Source of the DNA: CBDUBH01 sp965365345
Lineage (GTDB): Bacteria > Bacteroidota > Ignavibacteria > Ignavibacteriales > SURF-24
DNA: 35,533 bases
Assembly: GCA_965365345.1 (NCBI GenBank)
Contig: CBDUBH010000031.1
Location: forward strand, 1 to 35,533
Reading direction: 5' to 3'
Position 1 is the first letter of the stretch. Each line of letters begins with the position of its first letter. Below the pieces are notes generated by a model, which saw nothing but the letters and a program-made list of their open reading frames with translations, had not been told where the DNA came from and did not search any database. Positions 16,306 to 25,077 of the stretch are shown here, in pieces. Made by a program: the position numbers and the translations under genes.

Positions 16306-17541
16306 TTAATTATTCTTTTCTTTGAATTCTTTCAATACGTTTATAACATAATCAATATCTGATTCTGTATGATCTGCATTTACCTGAAATCTAATTTCTT
16401 CATCACCTTTTGGTACAACCGGAAAATTCAATCCTGTTGCCAGAACATTTTTTTCAAAAAGGAATTTTACAAGCGCTGAAGTTTTTTGAGTATCGCGAAC
16501 CATTAAAGGAACAATTGGATGTTCGCTTTCAAGAATTTCGTAACCGGCTTCTTTGATTCCATTTTCAAATCTTTTTGTAAGATTTCTTAAATATTTTAAT
16601 AGATCAATTCCTTTTTGGCTATCCAAAATTTCCAAAGATTTTAACGCAGCAGCAGCTTCGCCTGCGGTAATCGGATTTGAATAAATATAAAAAGGTGATG
16701 ATTCACGCAAAAATTCGATTACTGTTTTACTTGCTGTTACATATCCGCCATTAACGCCGAACGCTTTTCCTAAAGTTGCCGTAACAATATCAATTCCGTT
16801 GGCGTTTGTATATTCTTCAGTTCCCCTTCCGGTTAATCCAAAAGAACCAATTCCGTGTGAATCATCTTCAATTGTAATAATTCCTTCTTCAAACTGATCA
16901 TTATATTTGGTAGCGATCTCGGCAATTATATTTAAAGGAGCATGATCGCCGCGCATACTGAAAATTCCATCAGTAATAATGATCAATCTTTTTCCCTGTC
17001 CAATAAATCCTTTTATCTTTTCTTCCATTTCTTTCATATCAAGATGTTTATAAACATCTTTCATTTTAGGGCGAGAAAGTTTTATCGCATTAATGATTGA
17101 ATTATGATTCAATTCATCACTTAATATAATTGATTCCGAATCAACGAGCGGAGCCAAAACTCCAACATTTGTAGCATAAGCAGAACTAAAAATCATCGCG
17201 GCTTCACGATTGTGAAATTCAGCCAATTTTTTTTCAAGTTGAAGATGAGGAAGTTGTGAACCGCTGATAAATCTAACTGCTCCCGGACCAACTCCGAATT
17301 TTTTCACGGCTTCTTCTTCAGCTTCTATGATTTCATCTCTGAATGACATTCCCAAATATGAATTTGAATTCATTTTGATAAATTCTTTTTCGCCCATTCC
17401 TTCCAAAAAATATCTCGGTCCTTTTTCGCCTTCTGCTTTTTTAATTCCCGCAATAACTTTTTCAGCGCCTTTTGCAGTTCCTTTTTCTTTCAGTTCGTTT
17501 AATTTTTGTGTTAAAACTTTTTCTAATTTTAAAAGCGACAT
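16306..17541 (-). CDS. kbl: Glycine C-acetyltransferase (2-amino-3-ketobutyrate CoA ligase)
   Basis: This PLP enzyme of the alpha-oxoamine synthase family would cleave 2-amino-3-oxobutyrate with CoA to glycine and acetyl-CoA. Visible motifs are NSNSYLGM, GSQLPHLQLE, SDELNHNSII, the PLP aspartate region IEDDSHGIGSFG, and TLGKAFG with the PLP lysine (Lys259 in this numbering). I place the start at ATG 17541 (411 residues) because AAAGGAG lies five bases upstream of it; an ATG 18 bases earlier overlaps the tdh stop but has no ribosome site. The family also contains BioF and serine palmitoyltransferase, which cannot be separated by motif alone. The position directly after tdh supports Kbl. Confidence 0.87.
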   Translation of the reverse strand: MSLLKLEKVLTQKLNELKEKGTAKGAEKVIAGIKKAEGEKGPRYFLEGMGEKEFIKMNSNSYLGMSFRDEIIEAEEEAVKKFGVGPGAVRFISGSQLPHLQLEKKLAEFHNREAAMIFSSAYATNVGVLAPLVDSESIILSDELNHNSIINAIKLSRPKMKDVYKHLDMKEMEEKIKGFIGQGKRLIIITDGIFSMRGDHAPLNIIAEIATKYNDQFEEGIITIEDDSHGIGSFGLTGRGTEEYTNANGIDIVTATLGKAFGVNGGYVTASKTVIEFLRESSPFYIYSNPITAGEAAAALKSLEILDSQKGIDLLKYLRNLTKRFENGIKEAGYEILESEHPIVPLMVRDTQKTSALVKFLFEKNVLATGLNFPVVPKGDEEIRFQVNADHTESDIDYVINVLKEFKEKNN

Positions 17542-17555
17542 CACTTCTCCTTTAT

Positions 17556-18509
17556 TCATTTTTCAAAATTTACATGAAGTTTTTCTGCCAATTTTTCAAG
17601 CATTTCTTTTGACATTTCATCAAGTGAAAAATCGGGTGTCCAATTCCATTCTTCGCGCGCAATTTTATCATCCAAACTTTGCGGCCATGAATCTGCAATT
17701 GATTGTCTTAAAGGATCAACTTTATAACTTATTTCAAATTCAGGCATAAATTTTTTGATGGATCTTGTAAGATCTTCAGGATTGATACTAAATGCCGAAA
17801 TATTATAAGCGTTTCTATGCTTCAATTTTGATCCATCGGCTTCCATAAGTTCTATCGCTGCTTTTACTGCATCAGGCATATACATCATATCAAGCTGAGA
17901 ATTTTCACCTAAGTAGCAAGTATATTTTTTATTTTTGATCGCTTCATAATAAATTTCAACTGCGTAATCCGTTGTTCCGCCGCCGGGCAATGTTTTGTAA
18001 GAAATAATTCCCGGATATCTTACACCGCGAACATCAACACCGAATTTGCTGAAATAATAATCGCATAAAAGTTCTCCTGAAACTTTTGTAACACCATACA
18101 TTGTGTTTGGTCTTTGAATTGTATTTTGCGGAGTGTTAACTCTCGGAGTTGTTGGACCAAAAGCAGCGATTGAACTCGGCACAAAAACTTTTGTTTTGAA
18201 CTCGCGCGCAGCTTCAAGCACATTGTAAAGTCCGTTCATATTTACCTGCCAAGCCAAAACAGGATTTCTTTCAGCATTTGCCGAAAGAATTGCGGCTAAA
18301 TGATAAACAGTCGTTATTTTATATTTTTTGATTACGCTTACAATATTTTCATAATCAGTGCAATCTACCTTTTCATAAATACCGTTTTCACGTTCCGGAA
18401 TTTTTATATCTGATGCGATCACATTTTCTATTCCGTATTTTTCTTTTAAAGCTTCGGTCAATTCCGTACCGATTTGACCAAGCGCCCCAATAACTAAAAC
18501 TCTTTCCAA
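17556..18509 (-). CDS. tdh: L-threonine 3-dehydrogenase, short-chain dehydrogenase type
   Basis: The 317-residue protein is an extended short-chain dehydrogenase that oxidises threonine to 2-amino-3-oxobutyrate with NAD. It shows GALGQIG at 8-14 for the dinucleotide, HLAAILSANAERNP, the catalytic serine region VPSSIAAFGPTTP, and YGVTK with Tyr138 and Lys142. RYPGIISYKTLPGGGTTDYAVEIYYEA is the segment that separates this family from UDP-glucose 4-epimerases (two shorter pieces: RYPGIIS and GGGTTDYA). The start is TTG at 18509 with GGAGG six bases upstream. The product is the substrate of Kbl, encoded next. It is unrelated to the zinc-dependent Tdh of E. coli. Confidence 0.9.
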   Translation of the reverse strand: MERVLVIGALGQIGTELTEALKEKYGIENVIASDIKIPERENGIYEKVDCTDYENIVSVIKKYKITTVYHLAAILSANAERNPVLAWQVNMNGLYNVLEAAREFKTKVFVPSSIAAFGPTTPRVNTPQNTIQRPNTMYGVTKVSGELLCDYYFSKFGVDVRGVRYPGIISYKTLPGGGTTDYAVEIYYEAIKNKKYTCYLGENSQLDMMYMPDAVKAAIELMEADGSKLKHRNAYNISAFSINPEDLTRSIKKFMPEFEISYKVDPLRQSIADSWPQSLDDKIAREEWNWTPDFSLDEMSKEMLEKLAEKLHVNFEK

Positions 18510-19008
18510 AATTGCCTCCGTTAAAAATGGAATTTAATTAACCAAAATTAAGTATTTTTTTTGATTCTTTTTACATTCGTAAAGCGGGTTTTACATTTTT
18601 TTTCGAAAGGATAAATATTTATAAAATAAATATTTTAGGCAAAGTTCGTTTTTAATTTCGTGAATAAATGATTAACGGAATTTCACTTTAAGTTTGATAC
18701 GTAAATAATATTTTTTCCTTAATTTACGAAACGAAAAATATTTTTTGTTTTTTTAATTTAATTAAAAAAAATTCTAAATTTTGATTTCCGATTTTCGGCC
18801 GAATAGCATATTTCAATAAAAATTAACTTAAAAATGTAAAAAAGAATTTTGAATAAACCGGAAATAAAATATTTAAATTCATTTTCGAATATTTATTGAA
18901 GCGATTTCAAATGAAAATAAATCATTCAATTTTTTTTCAGTAAAAAAGATTTCTTAAAATAAATTCATTTATCTTTTAATCTTTTAATCTTTTAATCTTT
19001 GAATCTTT
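18510..19008. other. Long AT-rich gap before tdh
   Basis: These 499 bases have no convincing gene on either strand. On the minus strand TAATTTTG (a fit to TAnnTTTG) occurs about 35 bases before the tdh start, without a TTG at the usual distance. The far end holds an eight-base tandem repeat. No known riboswitch pattern or terminator was recognised. Confidence 0.55.
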
Positions 19009-19010
19009 TC
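18971..19010. repeat. Octamer tandem repeat at the lipoprotein stop codon
   Basis: ATCTTTTA repeats three times without change, then as ATCTTTGA and ATCTTTTC, five units in 40 bases. The last unit runs into the stop codon of the lipoprotein gene. Such arrays can change length by slippage. Confidence 0.75.
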
Positions 19011-20700
19011 ATTCAAACTGAATCGAAATATCACCGACAGGCCAGCGCGCGCGCAGACTTAAAGTATCTGGATAAAATTTAAATTTTTCAGATGGTTCAA
19101 AAGGAAAAGGATTTCCGAAAGTATATTTTTCATCAGAGTTTTTATCTTCGTAAATCCAAAGCAAATATCTTCCCGGTTCAACTTTATCGAAATTAAAATT
19201 CCCGTTTTGGGTAATTTTTGTTTGATAAACATTTTCCGATTTCGGCTGCTGTAAAACTACACGGACTTTATCTTTCTGCAATTCGGGAAGAACATTGATT
19301 ATTCCCGAAGCGCCCGAAAAATCCGTAGATTGAAGCGCCATAAATTTATAGGCGTAAATTGAGTCTGCCGAATTTCCGGCTGCATCTTTTAAATTTGCCA
19401 AATTTAAATTTAATGTGTATTCTTTTCGCTGCTGTAATTTTCCCAAAATATTTATTTGAAAAGAAGCGTCATCAATCTTTCTTAAAATAAAATTAAATAT
19501 ATTTTCTGCTTCATCTTTAATTAATATTGAATTTTGCAAATTTGTTTGATCAATACCGTCATCAAAATTAAATATTATTAAAGGATCTTCAATATTTACT
19601 CGGTTGCCACTTGAATTTGTTTTTATGTTTGCAATTTTCGGATCGCTTGTGTCAGGTCTTTCTGTTACATTCAAAATCGAAAAATCGTTTTTAAATTCAT
19701 TTCCATTTTCATCTCGTAAAGTTTCTGCAAATAAATAATATTGATTTGCTTCGCTGAGATTTTCATTTATTGTAATAACTGATTCATTATCTTTTGATCT
19801 TCCTTTAAAAATATATTTTAAAGGAATTGTTTTATTTAAAGTTGAATCTATTAACCGGAAATTATTCAAACGCAAAATTGTGCTGTCGGGTTTTTCACTG
19901 AATTCAATTAAAATATGATTTTTATCAGTCATATTTGCCGAAACAAATCTCGGCGGAGTTGTATCTTCAACTGTTATAAAAAAATTCAAATTTTGAAACA
20001 AAGTATCTTCATCAGATAAAACTACATCTTGGAAAGGAATCCCGATTTTATCTTCACCAATTGAATAAAGTAAATCACCGAATTCATCTTTAACGGCAAA
20101 AATTCTGTATTCGCCGGAAGCCAATCCTTTCAAACTGAAATTTCCGGTAGTGCCGGTTTGTGAAATATATTTCGGTTTTCTTTGCGCAGGATTTATCAAA
20201 GTATCTTTTTTGTTATAAGCAAAGATCATCATTCCCTGCGGCTCATCAGTAAAAATTTTTCCTTCTATTGAGCCGTTATCAATTTTATCACCCGTTGAAA
20301 AAGCAATTGAAAATGCGTCTGAAAGTCGGTTTTGATTATTCAGATCTTTTACATCAGTTCCGATCGTAATTACATAGGTTAGATTTTCATCTAAAGGATT
20401 TGCAAATTTTACTCTAACTGATTTACCGCTCCAATCAAATTCAGGAGTTTCTTCCAGCGCGGGCGAAATAAAAAGCGCATCCTGAAAAGTTCTTTTATCA
20501 ACATATTCCGAAAATTTCACTTCGATAAAATTTTTTTTGAAATTTATAGTGCCGCTTTCCGGAAAAATCGAAATTATTTCAGGCGGGGTTCTATCAACCG
20601 GTCCGCCCGGTGGCGGTAATTGATTTGCACACCCGCCCATAAAAATTATAATCAAAAGTAGAATTATTTTTTTAATTTCTTTCTCTCTTCTCTTACCCAT
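19009..20700 (-). CDS. Ig-like-domain lipoprotein of unknown function
   Basis: The 563-residue protein has a basic start (MGKRREKEIKK), a hydrophobic stretch and a lipobox-like MGGC with Cys24, followed by NQLPPPGGPVDRTPPEI, a start typical of large Bacteroidetes-group lipoproteins. Residues about 35-135 look like an SbsA/Big_5 Ig-like domain (SEYVDKRTF, VRVKFANPLDENLTYVITIG, AFSIAFSTG). A carboxypeptidase-like beta repeat follows (GTTGNFSLKGLASGEYRIFAVKD written short as FSLKGLASGEYRIF), then a second and third Ig-like unit and a further beta repeat near the end (NFDKVEPGRYLLWIYEDKNSD). The first 37 bases overlap mltG, and no other start would keep the signal sequence. A surface-anchored structural role is inferred. 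Confidence 0.8.
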   Translation of the reverse strand: MGKRREKEIKKIILLLIIIFMGGCANQLPPPGGPVDRTPPEIISIFPESGTINFKKNFIEVKFSEYVDKRTFQDALFISPALEETPEFDWSGKSVRVKFANPLDENLTYVITIGTDVKDLNNQNRLSDAFSIAFSTGDKIDNGSIEGKIFTDEPQGMMIFAYNKKDTLINPAQRKPKYISQTGTTGNFSLKGLASGEYRIFAVKDEFGDLLYSIGEDKIGIPFQDVVLSDEDTLFQNLNFFITVEDTTPPRFVSANMTDKNHILIEFSEKPDSTILRLNNFRLIDSTLNKTIPLKYIFKGRSKDNESVITINENLSEANQYYLFAETLRDENGNEFKNDFSILNVTERPDTSDPKIANIKTNSSGNRVNIEDPLIIFNFDDGIDQTNLQNSILIKDEAENIFNFILRKIDDASFQINILGKLQQRKEYTLNLNLANLKDAAGNSADSIYAYKFMALQSTDFSGASGIINVLPELQKDKVRVVLQQPKSENVYQTKITQNGNFNFDKVEPGRYLLWIYEDKNSDEKYTFGNPFPFEPSEKFKFYPDTLSLRARWPVGDISIQFE

Positions 20701-21740
20701 TTTCTGTATTTTTCAACTTCTCTTAAATGTTCGGAATAATTTCTTGTAAAAATGTGTCCGCCTTTTCCATCGGCAACAAAATAAAAATATTCATTTTCAT
20801 TTGGAAAAACTGCAGCCAAAATTGCGTCTTTACCGGGATTGTTAATTGGACCGGGCGGCAAACCTTCGTATAAATATGTATTGTAAGGCGAATCTATAAG
20901 CAGATCTTTATTTAATAATCTGCGCCATTTATCTTTTATTATAAATTGAACTGTAGGATCGGCTTGCAATTTCATTCCGGTTTTTAAACGGTTGTAATAA
21001 ACACCGGCAATATCTCTGAATTCATCGGGTTTATTTGATTCACCTTCTACTATGGATGCAATTGTTAAAATTTCGTGTAAACTGTATTTTGAATTTTTTA
21101 TTTTATTTTGAACCGAATCAACTTTCAGAATTCTATTTAATTCACTGTTTAATCTGATCAAAATATTTTCTTCGGAAATATTTTCGTAAAAGAAAAAAGA
21201 TTCAGGTAAAAGATAACCTTCCATTGAATTTGATTTTATTCCAAGACTATCAAGAAATTTTTTGTTATTTGCAAGATCAACGATCTTTACGGAATCGGAT
21301 TTTAAATTTCTTTGAAAAATTCCGGCAATTTGATTTATTGATGAACCTTCAGGAATTGTAACTAAAAGCGGAACTTCGCGGTAGCCATTAATTAAAAGAT
21401 CCAAAAGTTTAATGTAATTTAATCCGTTTGGAATTTGATATCTTCCGGCTTTAATTTTTTTATCGGCACCGTAAATTACGGCAAGTATTTTGAAATTCGT
21501 TTTACTCGGAATTACATTTCTTTCATGTAGATTTTGAATGACTGAGTTGAAATTTTCGCCCGATTTAATTTCAAAATATAACGGGGCTTTTTCATAATAA
21601 TAATTCGGCGAAAAAAAAGTATAAAGTAAAATTGAAAGTACCGCAACAAAAAACATAAAAATTATTATTATTTCTTTTTTGCTAAGCAAACTTTTCAATG
21701 CCACTTTTCCATTTTGATTTTTAGGAGTTTCAGTATTCAC
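20664..21740 (-). CDS. mltG: Endolytic murein transglycosylase MltG
   Basis: MltG cuts nascent glycan strands at the inner membrane and is thought to end their elongation. The 358-residue protein has a cytoplasmic tail, one membrane helix (about 23-43) and a periplasmic YceG domain. The catalytic glutamate is Glu232 in ASIVEGES, followed by GVYYNRLKTGMKLQADPTV and GLPPGPINNPG, all standard for the family. The start is GTG at 21740 and forms a GTGA overlap with the chorismate mutase stop. The downstream lipoprotein gene overlaps its 3' end. Confidence 0.95.
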   Translation of the reverse strand: MNTETPKNQNGKVALKSLLSKKEIIIIFMFFVAVLSILLYTFFSPNYYYEKAPLYFEIKSGENFNSVIQNLHERNVIPSKTNFKILAVIYGADKKIKAGRYQIPNGLNYIKLLDLLINGYREVPLLVTIPEGSSINQIAGIFQRNLKSDSVKIVDLANNKKFLDSLGIKSNSMEGYLLPESFFFYENISEENILIRLNSELNRILKVDSVQNKIKNSKYSLHEILTIASIVEGESNKPDEFRDIAGVYYNRLKTGMKLQADPTVQFIIKDKWRRLLNKDLLIDSPYNTYLYEGLPPGPINNPGKDAILAAVFPNENEYFYFVADGKGGHIFTRNYSEHLREVEKYRKWVREERKKLKK

Positions 21741-22069
21741 TTTTTCTTACTTTCAGATTTTTGAGTTGCCCGGGATTGATCCAAAATTCTTTCAAAAATT
21801 CTTTCTAAAGATTCATTATTAAGTGGACCATGATTTGCTTTTTTGATTTTCTGCAAAATACTTCTTTCTCTTTCGGGAACGTAAATCGGTTGATTTAAGG
21901 ATTTTTTAATCTTGCCGATAAGTAAAGAATTTTTTGCACGTTTATTTAATAAAAGAACGATAATTCTATCATAAAAATCTATTCTTTTCCTTAAGATCTT
22001 CAAAAATTTTAATTTCCCTTTTTGGGAAAGTAAACTTAATTGCGGTATCTTTTTAATTTTACGGATCAT
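21737..22069 (-). CDS. Chorismate mutase, AroQ class
   Basis: This 110-residue helical protein should convert chorismate to prephenate. Aligned by eye with the mutase domain of the E. coli P-protein, the active-site residues are kept: the first arginine in LRKRIDFYD, the arginine in LNKRAK, the lysine in GKIKKS, Arg-Glu in PERERSI, and Ser and Gln in DQSRATQ. An extra basic stretch of about 25 residues precedes the domain, and a lysine-rich tail ends it. The gene overlaps tsaD (ATGA) and mltG (GTGA). Its product feeds prephenate dehydratase, which is encoded 2.1 kb upstream in the same direction. Confidence 0.9.
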   Translation of the reverse strand: MIRKIKKIPQLSLLSQKGKLKFLKILRKRIDFYDRIIVLLLNKRAKNSLLIGKIKKSLNQPIYVPERERSILQKIKKANHGPLNNESLERIFERILDQSRATQKSESKKK

Positions 22070-23085
22070 TGCATTAAAAATGATTTTTCGGTAAGAGATG
22101 GAAATGCGCCGAAACTTAAAGCAAATTCTTTTCCTGATTGCATTAATTGATATCCGCGGTAAGAGATCATTGCTGCATTATCACCGCAATAAGCAAAATC
22201 CGGAACAATAAATGTTTTTCCATATTTTTTTGCTAAATCATTTAAAGCGTTTCTTAAAACTTTATTTGCTGCAACTCCGCCGGCAAGCGAAAGTGATTTT
22301 ACATCAAATTTTTTAAGAGCGCGTTCGGTATTTTGAACGATAGCTTTTATTACAGCATTTTGAAAAGATGCGGCAATATCGGGAATATCTTTTTCGGGAA
22401 TGGGATTATCTTTTCCGTAATTTTGCTGAACATATCTTAAAACCGAAGTTTTAAGTCCGCTGAATGAAAAATCAAATTCATTTTTAAGATTTGCAACCGG
22501 AAAATTAATTTTATCCGGATTTCCGCTCTCACCTGATTTTTGAATTTTCGGTCCGCCGGGATAACCCAATCCCAATAATTTAGAAACTTTATCAAACGCT
22601 TCACCAGCGGCATCATCAATTGTAGTTCCGAGTTTGTAAATTTCTTCCGGAGATTTTACCAGCAAAAGTAAAGTATGTCCACCTGAAACTACCATTGTTA
22701 AAAATGGAAATTCAGGTTTTTCATCCATCAAAAATCCTGAAAAAATATGTCCTTCAATATGATTTACCGGAATGAACGGTTTGTTAAGTGAAAATGCCAG
22801 AGATTTTCCGAAAGTTAAACCGACCAAAAGTGCGCCGATCAAACCAGGACCTGCAGTAGCGGCAACAGCATCAATATCTTTTAATTCCAAATTTGCTTGT
22901 TTTAAAGCATCCTTAAGCAGCGGTATTATAATTTGAAGATGTGCCCTACTGGAAAGTTCAGGTACAACTCCGCCGTATTTTTTATGGAAATCCTGTGAAG
23001 AAATTAAATTTGCTTTTAAATTTCCATCAGATAAAATTGCAACCGAAGTTTCATCACAAGAACTTTCAATTCCTAAAATATTCAT
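22066..23085 (-). CDS. tsaD: tRNA N6-adenosine threonylcarbamoyltransferase TsaD
   Basis: TsaD transfers the threonylcarbamoyl group to A37 of tRNAs that read ANN codons, working with TsaB and TsaE, which are not in this window. The 339-residue protein starts MNILGIESSCDETSVAI, has the metal-binding motif HIEGH, then SGGHTLLL, GEAFDKVSKLLGLGYPGGP, FSFSGLKT and LAGGVAANKVLR. I use ATG at 23085; a TTG directly before it could also start the frame but homologues begin at this position. A gap with a terminator separates it from proline dehydrogenase, so a promoter in 23086-23117 is likely though not clear. Confidence 0.96.
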   Translation of the reverse strand: MNILGIESSCDETSVAILSDGNLKANLISSQDFHKKYGGVVPELSSRAHLQIIIPLLKDALKQANLELKDIDAVAATAGPGLIGALLVGLTFGKSLAFSLNKPFIPVNHIEGHIFSGFLMDEKPEFPFLTMVVSGGHTLLLLVKSPEEIYKLGTTIDDAAGEAFDKVSKLLGLGYPGGPKIQKSGESGNPDKINFPVANLKNEFDFSFSGLKTSVLRYVQQNYGKDNPIPEKDIPDIAASFQNAVIKAIVQNTERALKKFDVKSLSLAGGVAANKVLRNALNDLAKKYGKTFIVPDFAYCGDNAAMISYRGYQLMQSGKEFALSFGAFPSLTEKSFLMQ

Positions 23086-23117
23086 CAATCAAACTTTCTA
23101 TAAAAAATTAAACTTAT

Positions 23118-23171
23118 AAAAAAAAGAATTTCCGGATGTCGTAATTGATAATAATTATTGCGACATCCGGA
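23118..23171 (-). terminator. Rho-independent terminator after proline dehydrogenase
   Basis: On the minus strand the arms TCCGGATGTCG and CGACATCCGGA form an 11-base-pair perfect stem with a 19-base loop, followed by AATTC and eight T. It lies 46 bases after the proline dehydrogenase stop. Confidence 0.87.
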
Positions 23172-23216
23172 TAAAATTAAATTTAGATTTTCCGGTAATT
23201 TATTCAATCAAAAAAA

Positions 23217-24116
23217 TTATTTGAAAGAAAAAATACTTTTAGCTACGTAACCTGCCATTTGCGGATTTTCTTTAAATCTTCTGATCGAATATTTATACCA
23301 GTGTTCGCCATAAGGAACGTAAATTCTGATCTTGTGTCCATCTGCATTAATTGCATCGCGTAAACTTTCTCTTACGCCGTAAAGCATTTGAAATTCATAT
23401 TTATCCTTCGGAATGTTCATTTCTTTTATCAATTTATAAGCGCCTTCAACCAAATATTCATCATGTGTTGCAATCCCGACGTAAACTTTATCTTCAAACA
23501 TTTGCTTTAAAATAGCAAGATAATTATCTCTAACTTCCTGTCTTTCTTTGTAAGCAATTTCTTCCGGTTCAACATAAATTCCTTTGCACAATCTGTAATT
23601 TGTGTTAATTTTATCTAACTCTATAACATCATTTAAAGTTCTTCTTAAATATGCCTGAACAACAACTCCTACGTTATCATAATTTTCACGCAATCTTTTG
23701 AAAACTTCAAAAGTAATATCAGTGTAAGGCGAATCTTCCATATCAATTCGAACAAAATTGTTTATGCTTTTAGCTTTTTCAACAAGTTCGCCAATGGTTT
23801 CGTAAGCAAAATTTTTATCAATTCCCAAACCAAGTTGAGTCGGTTTAACTGAAAGATTTGCTTTCAGATCATGAATTTTAATTGCATCGAGAACCTTTAA
23901 ACATTCGGTTTTAGCTTCAAGTGCTTCAGTTTTATTTTGAATTGCCTCCCCAAGCACATCAATTGTGGTGTAAATACCTTTTCTGTTTAAATCTTTTGTC
24001 ACTCGAATTGCATCATCAAGAGATTCTCCCGCAATGTATTTTTGAGCAAAAAATTTCACAACCGGTTTTGGCATTAATTGTACCGATTGAACAATAACAT
24101 TGTTAATAAGTGACAC
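23217..24116 (-). CDS. Proline dehydrogenase (monofunctional)
   Basis: The 299-residue flavoprotein oxidises proline to pyrroline-5-carboxylate. It is the stand-alone type, without the aldehyde dehydrogenase half found in PutA. Motifs are NLSVKPTQLGL, FVRIDMEDSPYTD, VVVQAYLRRT, RLCKGIYVEPEEIAYK, FQMLYGVRESLR, and near the end YVPYGEHWYKYSIRRFKENP, with the arginine pair that binds the proline carboxylate. The start is GTG at 24116 with GAGGAG six bases upstream. It has its own promoter candidate and terminator, so it is probably a single-gene unit. The partner P5C dehydrogenase is not in the window. Confidence 0.94.
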   Translation of the reverse strand: MSLINNVIVQSVQLMPKPVVKFFAQKYIAGESLDDAIRVTKDLNRKGIYTTIDVLGEAIQNKTEALEAKTECLKVLDAIKIHDLKANLSVKPTQLGLGIDKNFAYETIGELVEKAKSINNFVRIDMEDSPYTDITFEVFKRLRENYDNVGVVVQAYLRRTLNDVIELDKINTNYRLCKGIYVEPEEIAYKERQEVRDNYLAILKQMFEDKVYVGIATHDEYLVEGAYKLIKEMNIPKDKYEFQMLYGVRESLRDAINADGHKIRIYVPYGEHWYKYSIRRFKENPQMAGYVAKSIFSFK

Positions 24117-24141
24117 GGATAACTCCTCGTTATTTTTATCC
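24117..24141. promoter_or_regulatory. Inverted repeat at the proline dehydrogenase start (operator candidate)
   Basis: GGATAA (24117-24122) and TTATCC (24136-24141) form a six-base dyad with a 13-base spacer. It fills the space between the -7 box and the GTG start codon and contains the Shine-Dalgarno sequence. Because transcription would begin inside it, it is more easily read as a protein site on DNA than as an RNA hairpin. Confidence 0.4.
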
Positions 24142-24172
24142 GAAATTTACTTTAAGCATTTTTATTAAGCAA
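24142..24172 (-). promoter_or_regulatory. Sigma-A-type promoter of proline dehydrogenase
   Basis: On the minus strand TTG (24172-24170) is followed after exactly 20 bases by TAAATTTC (24149-24142), one mismatch from TAnnTTTG. The spacer holds the direct repeat TGCTTAA twice. It lies just after the pheA stop codon. Confidence 0.6.
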
Positions 24173-24189
24173 GAAAAAGAAAAGTTTTT

Positions 24190-25077
24190 TTATGTTTTAT
24201 AAATTTTTCCGGATTGATATGAACCTAAAAGCGTAACTTTTTCAGAAATTTCTCTAAGGTGTGAAACTGAATTTTGAATTTTCCTATTTTCAATATTTCC
24301 TTCAATATCAATATAAAAATTATATTGAAAAGGTTTGCCTGCAATTGGGCGTGATTCAATTTTTGTTAGATTTATTTCACGTAATGCAAAAACGCTTAAC
24401 GCTTTGAAAAGTGAACCGGGCGCACTTTTTAATTCAAATCCCAATGATGTTTTGAATTTTAAATTACCGGAATTACTTAAATTTGAATTTTGAAATTCAT
24501 ATTTTTCAGCAGAAATTACAATAAATCTGGTAAAATTCTTTTTATCGTTCTGAATATTCTTTTTGATTATTCTAAGATTGTATTTTTCAGCTGCAAACTT
24601 ACTTGCAATTGCAGCTTCATCTAATTTTTCATTTGCGGAAATATTTTTTGCTGCTCCTGCAGTATCATAATCCGGAATAATTTGAATTCCCTTTAATAGA
24701 TTTAAGAAATTTGAGCATTGTCCGAGCGCCTGCGGATGTGAAAATATTTTTGTTATTTTTTCAAATTTCGACTTTTTATTTGCAAGTAGATAGTGATTTA
24801 TTTGAAGATAAATTTCATGAATTATTTTGAAATCATATTTTAATAAAAGATCATAAGTTTCAAAAATACTTCCATATAAAGAATTTTCAATCGGTAAAAC
24901 ACCAAAACCTGCTTCTCCGGTTTTAACATTTTCAAAAACATCTTCAAAACTGCGCGAAGGTAAAAGTTTGTATTTTGAATTTTTCGCACTTGATTTTGAA
25001 TTTATTTCCTCAAAAAATTTAACTGAAGCAAATTCACTGTATGCTCCGGGTTCTCCTTGATAAGCCGCGGTTTTCAA
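24190..25077 (-). CDS. pheA: Prephenate dehydratase with ACT domain
   Basis: The 295-residue enzyme converts prephenate to phenylpyruvate in phenylalanine synthesis. The dehydratase domain covers about residues 1-190: AYQGEPGAYSEFA, FGVLPIENSLYGSI, HPQALGQC, DTAGAAKNI, AAIASKFAA, and the catalytic KNFTRFIVIS. An ACT domain (about 205-290) follows with GSLFKAL and KIESRP, the phenylalanine-binding and feedback site. There is no chorismate mutase domain; that activity is encoded by a separate gene downstream. The start is TTG at 25077, overlapping the coaE stop as TTGA. Confidence 0.94.
   Translation of the reverse strand: MKTAAYQGEPGAYSEFASVKFFEEINSKSSAKNSKYKLLPSRSFEDVFENVKTGEAGFGVLPIENSLYGSIFETYDLLLKYDFKIIHEIYLQINHYLLANKKSKFEKITKIFSHPQALGQCSNFLNLLKGIQIIPDYDTAGAAKNISANEKLDEAAIASKFAAEKYNLRIIKKNIQNDKKNFTRFIVISAEKYEFQNSNLSNSGNLKFKTSLGFELKSAPGSLFKALSVFALREINLTKIESRPIAGKPFQYNFYIDIEGNIENRKIQNSVSHLREISEKVTLLGSYQSGKIYKT

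Noticed and set aside
18510..19008. A glycine riboswitch or other known riboswitch in front of the tdh-kbl genes
   Set aside because: No paired conserved cores or aptamer-like motifs were found in the AT-rich sequence.
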